Shown: one piece after another, positions 61,101 through 64,000 of the stretch
How positions within the stretch are numbered: position 1 is the stretch's first letter
Layout: each line of letters opens with the position of its first letter
Assembly: GCA_943736015.1 (NCBI GenBank)
Contig: OX031064.1
Coordinates: 59,317,861-59,381,860 of the forward strand
Direction of reading: 5' to 3'
Length of the DNA stretch: 64,000 bases
From: Tridacna crocea
Lineage: Eukaryota; Mollusca; Bivalvia; Cardiida; Cardiidae
The notes under the pieces: model-generated
Databases searched by the model: none
What the model was told of the DNA's origin: nothing
The model's input: the letters and a program-made list of their open reading frames with translations, nothing else
Position numbers and translations under genes: made by a program

Positions 61101-63069
61101 CTGTTTGTAATCAGATACAATATTAAATGATGCAGTTCAAGTTTCAGCAATAGAATGTTCTGTTTTTGATGTACAATGTTGTCTTATTTAGTTTCTGCTG
61201 ACTGATGTCAGGTTAAGCTTACTTTGGACTTGAAGTTCAACTTTGTAGCTAAGACTTTTTTTTATATATTATCACAACAAAAATACTGCATGTGGAGTAA
61301 AATAGGATAGCATTACCAGTATATATATCCTGCATCAGTGAATAAATAGCCTTCTTCTTTATCTGTGCACAGAGAAAAGTGTTGATGTATGCATGTAGTC
61401 TAAATAGCCTTCTTCTTTTTCTGTGCACAAAGAAAAGAGTTGATGTATGCATGTAGTCTATTGGTCTATATCTTTCACTTTTGCATGTACAACTATACAG
61501 TGCTATGAGGATCCTGATGAAGGGAAGTTAAAAGTATCTAAACCTCCCCAAGCTCCAGCAAGTGTACCCAAACGTCCAGGAAAATTAAAGCAACCTCCAC
61601 CCACACAACAAGATGATCAAGTAAGGGAGTCATATTTAACCCTTTTCCACACAGTCTCATGTTTTAATGACCCTTAGAAAGAGGCTTTTGGAAACATTGG
61701 GGGAAAAGGAGAAAATGCTGGCAAACAGCATTTTCTCCCTTTCCCAGAATGTTTCTTACCCTTTTGAAGACAGAAATGATCTTTTGAGCAACATCATTAT
61801 TTACATTTGCAAGTGCTTTCAATTTGGATGTGTCTGAAATTATATCTTGTGGACAGGATACATTTGATCATATTTAGAATTTTTATCACATTCAACTCCT
61901 CATCAAGCAAACTTGTCTTGTATCTGAATATAGAAACTATTCAAGATAAACATAACCTGTAGCCTGCACTATAATTATTCTTGAGTCTGTTTGCATTTAA
62001 TTTGTCTTTTAACGTCAGGAGAAGTTACTTTGGGTGTCTACCTTCTCTAAATTCCATAATTTTTCTCATTTCAAGATCACATTTCTGATGTAGAAATTAC
62101 TCATCATGTCAGCTTCTGTTGTGAGTTCGGCTTTTTTCAAAGAAAAGTTTGGGCTGTTGTCACAGACCTGTTTACATCTGCATTGTTGCTGTCACATAAA
62201 AAACGGTGACATTTTCCAAATTTATCTATTGCAACTGAAGGTACTTGTTTTAAGCCTTTGCCACACAATGCCGACTTTTTACGACCCTTGGAAAGAAGCC
62301 TTTTGAAAACATTGTGGGAAAAGAAGAAAATGCTGGTAACCAGCATTTTCTCCTTTACCCACAATGTTTTCTACTCTGCTGGGAAAAAAATTCAATTTTT
62401 GAGTTGCATTTTGTTTTGTCATCTGCAAATGCTTTCAATTTTGACAAGCCTGAAAATTTGTAACCAGCATTTTCTTCTTTTCTCACAATGTTTTCTACCC
62501 AGCTGGGAAAAAATTTCTATTTTTTGAGTTAATTTTGTTGTCTGCAAATTAATACTTTCAATTTAAACAAGACTTGATTTTGTCATCTTGTAAAGAGTTC
62601 AACTCAAGGTAGCTGTTAATTGTCTCAAGAGAATCTATAACAGAAGGCCAGGTAACTCAAAATACTTTTACACAGTTATCCCCCTTTTTTACTTCATATT
62701 GTCTCTCAGATAGCAACAGTTACTGCAGCCCAACATTTACACCTGCATGCGGTACTTTTGTTTTTTTCTGTAACAAAGTATGCCCTTTTGTGCATCATTC
62801 AGATATTGGTCAATGTGCTTATTACCTGCAGATCAGAATTGCTTCCAATGTATTGCTCATACAGGTATCTCTGCCAGATAAATGTATAAGGCAATTCCAT
62901 ATAGGAAATATACAAAGGCTAGATTCTTGCATGTTTTTTACCTTTCCTCTGTCTTTTCATGTAATTCTTCAAGGAAGTTTATGAAGAACCTGATGTACCA
63001 GCTCTCCCTGTTAACAAATCAAGAGACAAAAAGGGGAAGAAACCCTCCCCACCTCCTGAACCTGATCAA
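19067..63069 (+). CDS. LCP2-like: SLP-76/BLNK-like SAM adaptor (12 exons seen, 3' end beyond window)
   Basis: Exons 19067-19147, 28577-28639, 30848-30900, 32620-32679, 42871-42926, 45204-45245, 50645-50701, 52112-52209, 55774-55872, 56964-57176, 61501-61620 and 62974-63069 join in frame to 346 codons; a thirteenth, 48627-48743, is a possible cassette. Seen: SAM domain residues ~16-74 (W16, VDG 42-44, LL 47-48, TDTDL 51-55); acidic EESDGGGWGSDEF 106-118; then a proline-rich basic linker with YLEP (Tyr126), YMEP (176), YDDP (206), YEDP (276) and YEEP (317). Known: vertebrate SLP-76/LCP2 has an N-terminal SAM, an acidic GGW segment with YExP-type phosphotyrosines, a proline-rich centre and a C-terminal SH2; it scaffolds Vav, Nck, PLC-gamma and Gads downstream of Syk-family kinases. 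Inferred: cytosolic tyrosine-phosphorylated scaffold in haemocyte-like cells. The SH2 must lie past 64000 if present. Confidence 0.78.
19708..19936 (-). mobile_element. family A MITE, 229 bp
   Basis: TTAA on both sides, hairpin with GAAGAAAATGCTGGTCACCAGC. It ends 28 bp before the target duplication of the hAT-like element. Confidence 0.85.
19973..21133. mobile_element. hAT-like non-autonomous DNA transposon, 1161 bp
   Basis: Inverted ends TAGTGTTGGGC and GCCCACCACTA (one mismatch), flanked by a perfect 8-bp duplication CTAAAAAC at 19965-19972 and 21134-21141. Subterminal CAATCGATTATCG-type words appear on both sides. Eight-bp duplications and (C/T)AGTGxTGGGC ends are typical of hAT elements. 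No transposase frame remains. Confidence 0.88.
21183..21250. repeat. foldback D, decayed
   Basis: TAGATCTAAGATCAGGCTG...CTGATCTGAATCAACACTATC; starts 40 bp after the hAT-like element. Confidence 0.7.
21666..21731. repeat. foldback D with full flank
   Basis: GGCTGCTAAGCACCACTCACTGACC precedes the hairpin, and TAGGATAAAGAGATATTATTCCCC follows, as at 8020 and 35583. The true element is therefore longer than the hairpin. Confidence 0.8.
21763..21991 (-). mobile_element. family A MITE, 229 bp
   Basis: TTAACTCTTTACCACAC to GGTAAAGAGTTAA; one hairpin change (TTTTTTCC in place of TTTCTCC). Confidence 0.85.
25323..25551 (+). mobile_element. family A MITE, near-consensus
   Basis: TTAA at both ends; TIRs differ at two or three bases; hairpin arms match except AACACTGTGGG/CCTACAGTGTT. 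One of the least decayed copies. Confidence 0.88.
25600..25940 (-). mobile_element. repeat H, reverse copy
   Basis: Nearly full-length reverse complement of 9958-10305, from TGTGCATGTCATATTC to GCCATCTAGCAGCAGATAATG. Confidence 0.8.
26118..26329 (+). mobile_element. family A MITE
   Basis: TTAATTCTTTACC to AAAGGGTTAG; about 18 bp of hairpin centre deleted (GAGAAAATGCGTTCTTTTCTC). Confidence 0.75.
26405..26760 (+). mobile_element. ~360-bp dispersed repeat L
   Basis: CATAAGCCAAGGCTGACGATTC to AATCAGCCCAAG. A nearly full second copy is at 54131-54530, and the end of a third at 1-75. Confidence 0.8.
27004..28432. mobile_element. ~1.4-kb element with ~118-bp inverted ends
   Basis: GTGCCACGAGTGAAAATATTACC... 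(27004-27124) is mirrored by ...GGTAATATTTTCACTCGTGGCAC (28316-28432), including GGTGAAAGATCGAAATTTA... and the CATGAAATAAATGGAATATTT words. It splits a family A MITE (halves before 26990 and after 28436). The interior has no intact ORF and carries nested MITEs. Confidence 0.8.
27526..27983. mobile_element. family A MITE nested inside another family A MITE
   Basis: The outer copy (reverse) is 27526-27680 plus 27904-27983. The inner copy (forward, 27681-27907) interrupts it in its right half, with TTAC/TTAA at the junctions. The halves join to a normal-length copy. Confidence 0.8.
28577..28639 (+). CDS. LCP2-like: adaptor exon 2: middle of SAM domain
   Basis: 21 codons (NKLKESIPNF...VDGNKLL) between TTGCAG|AAC and TTG|GTAAGT, phase 0. 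Joined to exon 1, the distance from the SAM Trp to the (I/V)DG turn is 26 residues, the same as I count in vertebrate SLP-76. This is why I place no extra exon in the 9.4-kb intron 1. Confidence 0.78.
28757..28990 (-). mobile_element. family A MITE in adaptor intron 2
   Basis: Starts 118 bp after exon 2; TTAACTCTTAATCAC to GGTAAAGACGCTAA; loop GCTGGTAACAATC. Confidence 0.75.
28988..29270. mobile_element. recombinant family A MITE
   Basis: Both ends are of the GACAAAATTTTAGAC type (CCACACAGCAAAATTTTAGACC left, GTCTAAAATATTGTCG right), so two left ends face each other around one hairpin. Confidence 0.7.
29526..29754 (+). mobile_element. family A MITE, 229 bp
   Basis: Left TTAA changed to TTGA, right TTAA intact; hairpin perfect except AACTCTGTGGG/CCTACAGTGTT. 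Confidence 0.85.
29767..29910 (+). mobile_element. family B MITE, left half only
   Basis: TTAACCCTTTACCCCATCAGG up to the first hairpin arm AAATTGCTCGTGCA, then unrelated sequence. Confidence 0.75.
29943..30168 (+). mobile_element. family A MITE
   Basis: TTAA at both ends; hairpin arms perfect around GCTGGTTACCAGC. Confidence 0.85.
30195..30793 (-). mobile_element. family A MITE interrupted by a G-rich repeat
   Basis: Left TIR at 30195-30222, then about 370 bp of two tandem copies of a repeat (GGAAGTAATTCAAGATGGGG... to TACGGGCCTG) with G- and C-runs. The MITE resumes at about 30600 and ends GGTAAAGGGTTAA. Confidence 0.7.
30848..30900 (+). CDS. LCP2-like: adaptor exon 3: SAM domain, TDTDL segment
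   Basis: 53 bases between TTTTAG|AAT and AAG|GTGAGG, entering in phase 0 and leaving two bases. It reads NCTDTDLSGISCPEKEI, equivalent to the L-T-x-x-D-L loop and helix of SAM domains. An alternative frame (LHRYRPVWDQL...) looks attractive but gives a stop after splicing to exon 4. Confidence 0.72.
30923..31144 (-). mobile_element. family A MITE, 23 bp after adaptor exon 3
   Basis: TTAA at both ends; loop replaced by AATGCCTAACCCAAATCC. Confidence 0.8.
31264..31500 (+). mobile_element. possible tRNA-derived SINE fragment
   Basis: TGGCGGAGTAGGTCAGTGATTAGC looks like a tRNA A-box half, followed 60 bp on by GGTTTCGACAA, a weak B-box. A further 130 bp of body ends near GATAAACATAACTAAC. Identification rests on these motifs alone. 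Confidence 0.45.
31545..31672. repeat. ~128-bp inverted repeat
   Basis: CAAGGTAGCTAGGGACTTGGAAACTTGTTCA pairs with GTGAACAGGTTTCCAAGTACCTTGCC around GAATCATG/CATGATTC. A foldback in adaptor intron 3. Confidence 0.75.
32620..32679 (+). CDS. LCP2-like: adaptor exon 4: last SAM helix
   Basis: 60 bases between TTTGCAG|G and CTAG|GTAAGA. It completes Arg66 and reads IIMNFIKQVDTPNRPFMNA, leaving AG for the next codon. I-x-x-(F/L)-I-K is the long C-terminal SAM helix; TPNRPF starts the linker. Confidence 0.75.
32922..33150 (-). mobile_element. family A MITE, 229 bp
   Basis: TTAACCCATTACCACACAATCCC to GGTAATGGGTTAA; hairpin nearly perfect. Confidence 0.88.
33328..33554 (-). mobile_element. family C MITE (GCTCGTAACGAGC loop)
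   Basis: TTAACCCTTTCTCAAACAAG to GGGAAAGGGTTAA; stem AAAACACTGTGGGAAAAGG, loop AAATTGCTCGTAACGAGC. The family A stem is combined with different internal flanks. Other copies at 53681 and 59163. Confidence 0.85.
34005..34233 (-). mobile_element. family B MITE, full length
   Basis: TTAACCCTTTACTCCATAGATA to GGGGTAAAAGGTTAA, 229 bp. Stem AAAACATTGTGGCAAAAGGTG with loop GCTCGTGACGAGC is perfect apart from one base. Best example of the family. Confidence 0.88.
34454..37757. mobile_element. 3.3-kb DNA element inserted in a family A MITE
   Basis: Ends CCCAGCCAACA and TGTTTGCTGGG are inverted. Both 250-bp subterminal zones are crowded with CATATGGGACC-type words in inverted order. The interrupted MITE halves are 34409-34453 and 37758-37908. 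No transposase ORF; older MITE copies lie inside (35300-35480, 36240-36470). Superfamily not recognised. Confidence 0.75.
35515..35583. repeat. foldback D inside the 3.3-kb element
   Basis: CAGACAATGGAGATCAAGATCAG...CTGATATTGGATGTGCACTGTC; decayed, with the standard flanks. Confidence 0.7.
38050..38270 (+). mobile_element. family A MITE
   Basis: TTAACTCATTACC to GGTAGTGATTTAA; hairpin intact apart from TTTCACACAAGG. Confidence 0.85.
38482..38660. mobile_element. foldback E with CCAACCATTCTTGAGAAT ends
   Basis: Outer arms ACCAACCATTCTTGAGAATATTC and GAACGCTC...GAGAATGGTTGGTG; an inner palindrome CTTCTGATTGGCTAA / TTAAGCCAATCAGAAG. A diverged copy is at 60589-60725. Confidence 0.78.
38920..39148 (+). 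mobile_element. family B MITE, 229 bp
   Basis: TTAA at both ends; perfect GCTCGTCACGAGC loop. Confidence 0.87.
39331..39559 (+). mobile_element. family A MITE, 229 bp
   Basis: Near-consensus, perfect hairpin; its right TTAA is the left TTAA of the next copy. Confidence 0.87.
39556..39783 (-). mobile_element. family A MITE sharing a TTAA with its neighbour
   Basis: TTAATTCTTTACC to GGTAGAGAGTTTA; opposite orientation to the copy it abuts. Confidence 0.8.
39894..40115 (-). mobile_element. family A MITE with duplicated left end
   Basis: The left end (ACCACACAATCC...AAGCCTTTTGAAAA) is present twice, at 39814-39890 and 39896-39950. The right end is GGTAATGGGTTAA. Confidence 0.78.
40219..40448 (+). 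mobile_element. family B/C relative, TTAA at both ends
   Basis: TTAACCCTTTACTTGATATG to GAGTAAAGGGTTAA; loop AAATTGCTCATTATGAGC. Confidence 0.82.
40493..40729 (-). mobile_element. family A MITE, decayed ends
   Basis: CTAACTCTGTACCGCAC to GGTAAAGGGTTAA. Confidence 0.75.
42006..42209 (+). mobile_element. family A MITE, hairpin half deleted
   Basis: TTAA at both ends; the right arm is missing after TTCTGGTTACC. Confidence 0.75.
42335..42550 (-). mobile_element. family A MITE with duplicated centre
   Basis: AAATGCTGGTAACCAGCATTTTGTG is followed by a second GAAAATGCTGGTTACCAGC, so the hairpin apex is present twice. Confidence 0.75.
42871..42926 (+). CDS. LCP2-like: adaptor exon 5: tyrosine/proline linker
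   Basis: 56 bases between TTCAAG|G and AGTG|GTAAGC, entering in phase 2 and leaving in phase 1. It reads YTKSDGYKRPPPPTQDDS. The phase fits direct splicing from exon 4 across a 10-kb intron. Confidence 0.75.
42971..43952. repeat. ~1-kb dispersed repeat with ~160-bp internal units
   Basis: Begins GCTCACCTGAGCACAACATG and ends GGCCATCTTGGCCCTCTTGTTGTC. Inside, about five units of TTTTGAAATAATTTCACAGAAATGTTCCTTGG...GAAACATGGCTCTGGTGA recur every ~155-165 bp. A diverged relative is at about 51320-51960. Confidence 0.8.
43959..44626. mobile_element. family F foldback split by another repeat
   Basis: Ends TATGGCCTGCAACACACAAAAAGGGACATTTGG and ACGCAAATGTCCGAATGTCCC...TTGCAAACCATA are inverted. Between 44033 and about 44575 sits a repeat starting AAAGGTGGCCCATCACATTTTGGG, also seen at 27349. 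Confidence 0.75.
44934..45162 (-). mobile_element. family B MITE just before adaptor exon 6
   Basis: Left TTAA mutated (GATAACCC), right TTAA intact; ends 41 bp before exon 6. Confidence 0.85.
45204..45245 (+). CDS. LCP2-like: adaptor exon 6: acidic GGGW segment
   Basis: 42 bases between TTTTTCAG|GT and TTTG|GTGAGT, phase 1 to phase 1, encoding EESDGGGWGSDEF. It parallels the acidic GGW stretch that follows the SAM domain in SLP-76 and is the main reason for naming that family. Confidence 0.78.
46140..46365 (-). mobile_element. family A MITE
   Basis: TTAACCCTTTACC to GGTAAAGAAGTTTAA. Confidence 0.82.
46937..47165 (-). mobile_element. family A MITE, 229 bp
   Basis: TTAA at both ends, hairpin near-perfect. 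Confidence 0.86.
47428..47656 (+). mobile_element. family A MITE, 229 bp
   Basis: TTAACTCATTACC to GGTAATGGGTTAA; loop GCTGATTACCAGC. Confidence 0.87.
48627..48743 (+). CDS. LCP2-like: possible cassette exon of the adaptor (basic/proline)
   Basis: An open frame reads KKVPKEPVTLRPPPRKKRP...YRRSVVQPVVA and ends GCAG|GTATTG. It is phase 1 to phase 1, so exons 6 and 7 join with or without it. The acceptor is ambiguous: AG at 48625-48626 or 48640-48641 both fit, and the polypyrimidine tract is weak. Composition (Pro, Arg, Lys) resembles the neighbouring exons. It would add 39 residues. Confidence 0.45.
49210..49445 (-). mobile_element. family A MITE
   Basis: TTAA at both ends; a short internal duplication TTTTGGC around 49260. 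Confidence 0.82.
49890..50121 (-). mobile_element. family A MITE
   Basis: TTAATCCTTTACAG to GGTAAAGAGTTTTA; the hairpin apex CTGGTAACTGGTAACC is extended by 7 bp. Confidence 0.77.
50406..50609 (+). mobile_element. family A MITE, left arm deleted, adjacent to exon 7
   Basis: TTAA at both ends; only the right hairpin arm remains. It ends 35 bp before exon 7 and supplies part of its intron end. Confidence 0.8.
50645..50701 (+). CDS. LCP2-like: adaptor exon 7: YLEP module
   Basis: 57 bases between TTTAATAG|AT and CCAG|GTAAAT, phase 1 to phase 1. It encodes DSESEDYLEPEAPSRPPP, an acidic run before Tyr (50665-50667), Pro at +3, then prolines. This is a typical tyrosine-kinase site and SH2-docking motif. 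Confidence 0.8.
50978..51204 (+). mobile_element. family A MITE
   Basis: TTAACCCTTTACC to GTTAAAGAGTTAA. Confidence 0.82.
52112..52209 (+). CDS. LCP2-like: adaptor exon 8: proline/basic linker
   Basis: 98 bases between TTTTGTAG|TT and GAG|GTTAGT, entering in phase 1 and leaving in phase 0. It encodes VPPSQTGRIPPLQSKDK then KGRRRTPPPNPSTPE. There is no tyrosine; the PPPNP/PSTP stretches are possible SH3 ligands. Confidence 0.75.
53681..53906 (-). mobile_element. family C MITE
   Basis: TTAACCCTTCCCAAACAAG to GGAAAGGGTTAA; abuts a decayed family A copy (53903-54090) at a shared TTAA. Confidence 0.82.
54131..54530 (+). mobile_element. dispersed repeat L, full copy
   Basis: AGCAAGCCAAGGCTGACG to ACCTTGGCTCGTGAAGA. 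The ends AGCCAAGG and CCTTGGCT are inverted, suggesting a DNA element. Confidence 0.8.
54767..54995 (-). mobile_element. family A MITE, 229 bp
   Basis: TTAA at both ends; loop GCTGGTAAACGGC. Confidence 0.85.
55100..55327 (+). mobile_element. family A MITE
   Basis: TTAACTCTTTACAACATGACA to GACAGAGAGTTAA. Confidence 0.83.
55348..55577 (-). mobile_element. family A MITE
   Basis: TTAA at both ends, perfect apex; ends about 200 bp before adaptor exon 9. Confidence 0.85.
55774..55872 (+). CDS. LCP2-like: adaptor exon 9: YMEP module
   Basis: 33 codons, phase 0 to phase 0, between CTCCCAG|CAC and GAG|GTAAGT. HDQDDYMEPEVPQPPPPAQ leads into RRSPPKPVS. YMEPE with a preceding acidic pair mirrors EDYLEPE of exon 7. 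Confidence 0.82.
56028..56254 (+). mobile_element. family A MITE
   Basis: TTAACTCTTTACC to GGTAAAGGGTTAA; starts 156 bp after exon 9. Confidence 0.84.
56560..56770 (+). mobile_element. family A MITE, left part shortened
   Basis: TTAGCTCTTTACTAAATGAC to GGTAAAGAGTTAA; hairpin with GCTGGCCACCAGC perfect. Confidence 0.8.
56964..57176 (+). CDS. LCP2-like: adaptor exon 10: YDDP module, long linker
   Basis: 71 codons, phase 0 to phase 0, between CACACAG|GAA and GCT|GTATGT. It opens ELYDDPDKTVKV, continues with LPPLPG, a Ser/Lys/Pro stretch with short internal repeats (NKPSSKPS), and ends with an acidic DSSDTDEA. It is the longest exon of the set. Confidence 0.8.
57276..57506 (+). mobile_element. 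family A MITE, 100 bp after exon 10
   Basis: TTAA at both ends; perfect apex. Confidence 0.86.
57979..58207 (+). mobile_element. family B MITE, 229 bp
   Basis: TTAACCCTTTACCCCATAAGG to GAGTAAAGGGTTAA; apex GCTCGTGATGAGC, arms otherwise perfect. Confidence 0.88.
58552..58774 (-). mobile_element. family A MITE
   Basis: GTAACCCTTTCTCACAC to GGTAAAAGGGGTAA; loop GCTGGGAACCAGC. Confidence 0.8.
59163..59390 (+). mobile_element. family C MITE
   Basis: TTAACGCTTTCCCAAACG to GGAAAGGGTTAA; reverse of 33328-33554. Confidence 0.83.
59868..59934. repeat. foldback D in adaptor intron 10
   Basis: CAGACAGTGCAGATGAAAGATC and GATCTTGATCTGCACTGTCTG; the GCAGAT/ATCTGC change is paired. Confidence 0.8.
61501..61620 (+). 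CDS. LCP2-like: adaptor exon 11: YEDP module
   Basis: 40 codons, phase 0 to phase 0, between CTATACAG|TGC and CAA|GTAAGG. It opens CYEDPDEGKLKVSKPP and ends KQPPPTQQDDQ. The end closely echoes PPPPTQDD of exon 5, and the start echoes exon 10. Confidence 0.82.
61636..61855 (-). mobile_element. family A MITE immediately after exon 11
   Basis: TTAACCCTTTTCC starts 16 bp after the exon 11 donor; the right TIR is decayed. Confidence 0.78.
62249..62600 (-). mobile_element. family A MITE with duplicated right half
   Basis: The left half and hairpin (62249-62400) are followed by two right halves, each starting AACCAGCATTTTC (62340 and 62462). The last ends CTTGTAAAGAGTTCAA. Confidence 0.75.
62974..63069 (+). 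CDS. LCP2-like: adaptor exon 12: YEEP module, last exon in window
   Basis: 32 codons, phase 0 to phase 0, between TTCTTCAAG|GAA and CAA|GTAAGG. It opens EVYEEPDVPALPV and ends KKPSPPPEPDQ. It shares the D-Q end and donor CAA|GTAAGG with exon 11, a sign of exon duplication. Confidence 0.82.
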
Positions 63070-63136
63070 GTAAGGATGTGTACATTCTGGTGTCTTTTGA
63101 ATTTAATACTTATTAACACTTTACAACAAAACCAGT

Positions 63137-63365
63137 TTAACCCATTACCACACAATCCCTACTTTTCACGACACCGAGGAAGAAGCCTTTAGAAAACATT
63201 GTGGGAAAAGGAGAAAATGCTGGTAACCAGCATTTTCTCCTTTTCCCACAATGTTTCTAATCTTCACAAAACCCATTTCAAATTTTTCAGTCTTTTTTAT
63301 TTTGTCGTCTGCAAATGCTTTCGATTTGGATAAGCCTAAAATACTGTTGTTTGGTAATGAGTTAA
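63137..63365 (-). mobile_element. family A MITE, 229 bp
   Basis: Near-consensus; starts 67 bp after exon 12. Confidence 0.87.
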
Positions 63366-63878
63366 ATGTCTCTTGGGAATAACCCTTTGGAAAACATCGA
63401 GGGAAAGGAAGAAATTGCTGATTAATATCTTTTTTTATTCTCTGTATTTCTAATTTTTATCTGTCTAATGTCTGTCCGTCCATCCATTTCGATGACTCTG
63501 GCTAATAAAATTAGTCTTTGATAAAAATAGAAAACAGTGTAGGTAAAGGAGAATATTCTGGGTAACCCTTTGCCACATGAACCCGACTTTTAATGACCCT
63601 GTGAAATAAAGCTTGTGAAAACATTGTGGGAAAAGGAGAAAATGCTGGTAACGGTAGCTGGTAACAATATTTCTTACCCTTCCCAAAACATTTTTTGAGT
63701 GTTGAGTCAGATTTACCAGTAGTTTTTTGTCTGCAAATGCTTTCAATTTGAAAAAGTCCAAAATTTTGTTGTTTGCTAAAGAGTTAAACACATTTTCTCT
63801 TTTCCAACAATATTTTCAAGAGCCTTCTCTTCCTTTGTTGTTAAATCTCTACTATTATATATCATAAATCTTAACCTT

Positions 63879-64000
63879 TTAACTCATTACCAAACAACAA
63901 TATTTTAGACTGGTCCAAATTGAAAGCATTTGCAGACGACAAAATAAAAGTGATTGAAAATTTGAAACTTGCTTTGGGAAGAGTAGAAAACATTGTGGGA
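63879..64000 (+). mobile_element. family A MITE cut by the window edge
   Basis: TTAACTCATTACCAAACAAC up to the first hairpin arm. Confidence 0.82.

Larger units (their letters stand above)
57177..61500 (+). other. adaptor intron 10 (4.3 kb)
   Basis: Holds MITEs at 57276, 57979, 58552 and 59163, a foldback at 59868-59934 and one at 60589-60725. 60960-61440 has a 60-bp near-duplicate (AATAGCCTTCTTCTTT...GTGCACA, around 61346 and 61405). No additional exon could be supported. Confidence 0.5.

Overview
The window is animal nuclear DNA: genes are split by GT-AG introns, introns are long, and most of the sequence is short non-autonomous mobile DNA. The repeats (GCGCAGGCTRATC palindromes, TTGATTGATTG...ATATCACGGCGRC, CACCTGAGCACAACATGCT..., ACGGACGGACAATGCGAAAAC...) look like those I associate with bivalve molluscs. 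A heterodont bivalve is my best guess; this comes from memory of such repeats, not from a search.

Two protein-coding genes can be reconstructed, both on the + strand. (1) At 7047-12361 lies a complete four-exon cytochrome P450 of 471 codons, with all introns in phase 0. It resembles the CYP26 (retinoic-acid hydroxylase) family, with an N-terminal anchor followed by LPPGTMGLPFIGET, an I-helix GAET, a K-helix ESLR and a haem loop FGTGLRKCPG. P450 debris lies 3.4-3.8 kb downstream: a 35-bp near-copy of exon 2 and a second P450-like coding fragment. The end of that second fragment appears to have been amplified into a 46-bp satellite of about 13 units. (2) From 19067 to beyond the right edge runs a gene with at least 12 short exons. 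It encodes an N-terminal SAM domain, an acidic GGGW segment, and a proline-rich chain in which five successive tyrosine modules (YLEP, YMEP, YDDP, YEDP, YEEP) each sit on their own exon. This architecture matches the SLP-76/LCP2-BLNK immune-receptor adaptor family. The expected C-terminal SH2 domain would lie outside the window.

By region: 1-6900 is repeat-rich intergenic DNA. 7.0-12.4 kb is the P450 gene, with a candidate TATA box at 6949. 12.4-17.5 kb is repeats, P450 debris and the satellite. 17.5-19.07 kb is mostly unique DNA, probably promoter or 5' UTR of the adaptor gene. 19.1-64 kb is the adaptor gene, whose introns are packed with transposons.

The dominant repeat is a palindromic element of about 229 bp, flanked by TTAA with termini CCCWTTACCAMAC. 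It has a near-perfect ~30-bp-arm central hairpin and dozens of copies, and I read it as a piggyBac-type MITE. Related subfamilies share the hairpin but have different flanks. Other mobile DNA includes a 1.16-kb hAT-like element with a perfect 8-bp target duplication, a 3.3-kb element inserted in a MITE, an element with ~118-bp inverted ends, foldbacks, and clear nested insertions. No intact transposase, rRNA, tRNA or CRISPR was seen.
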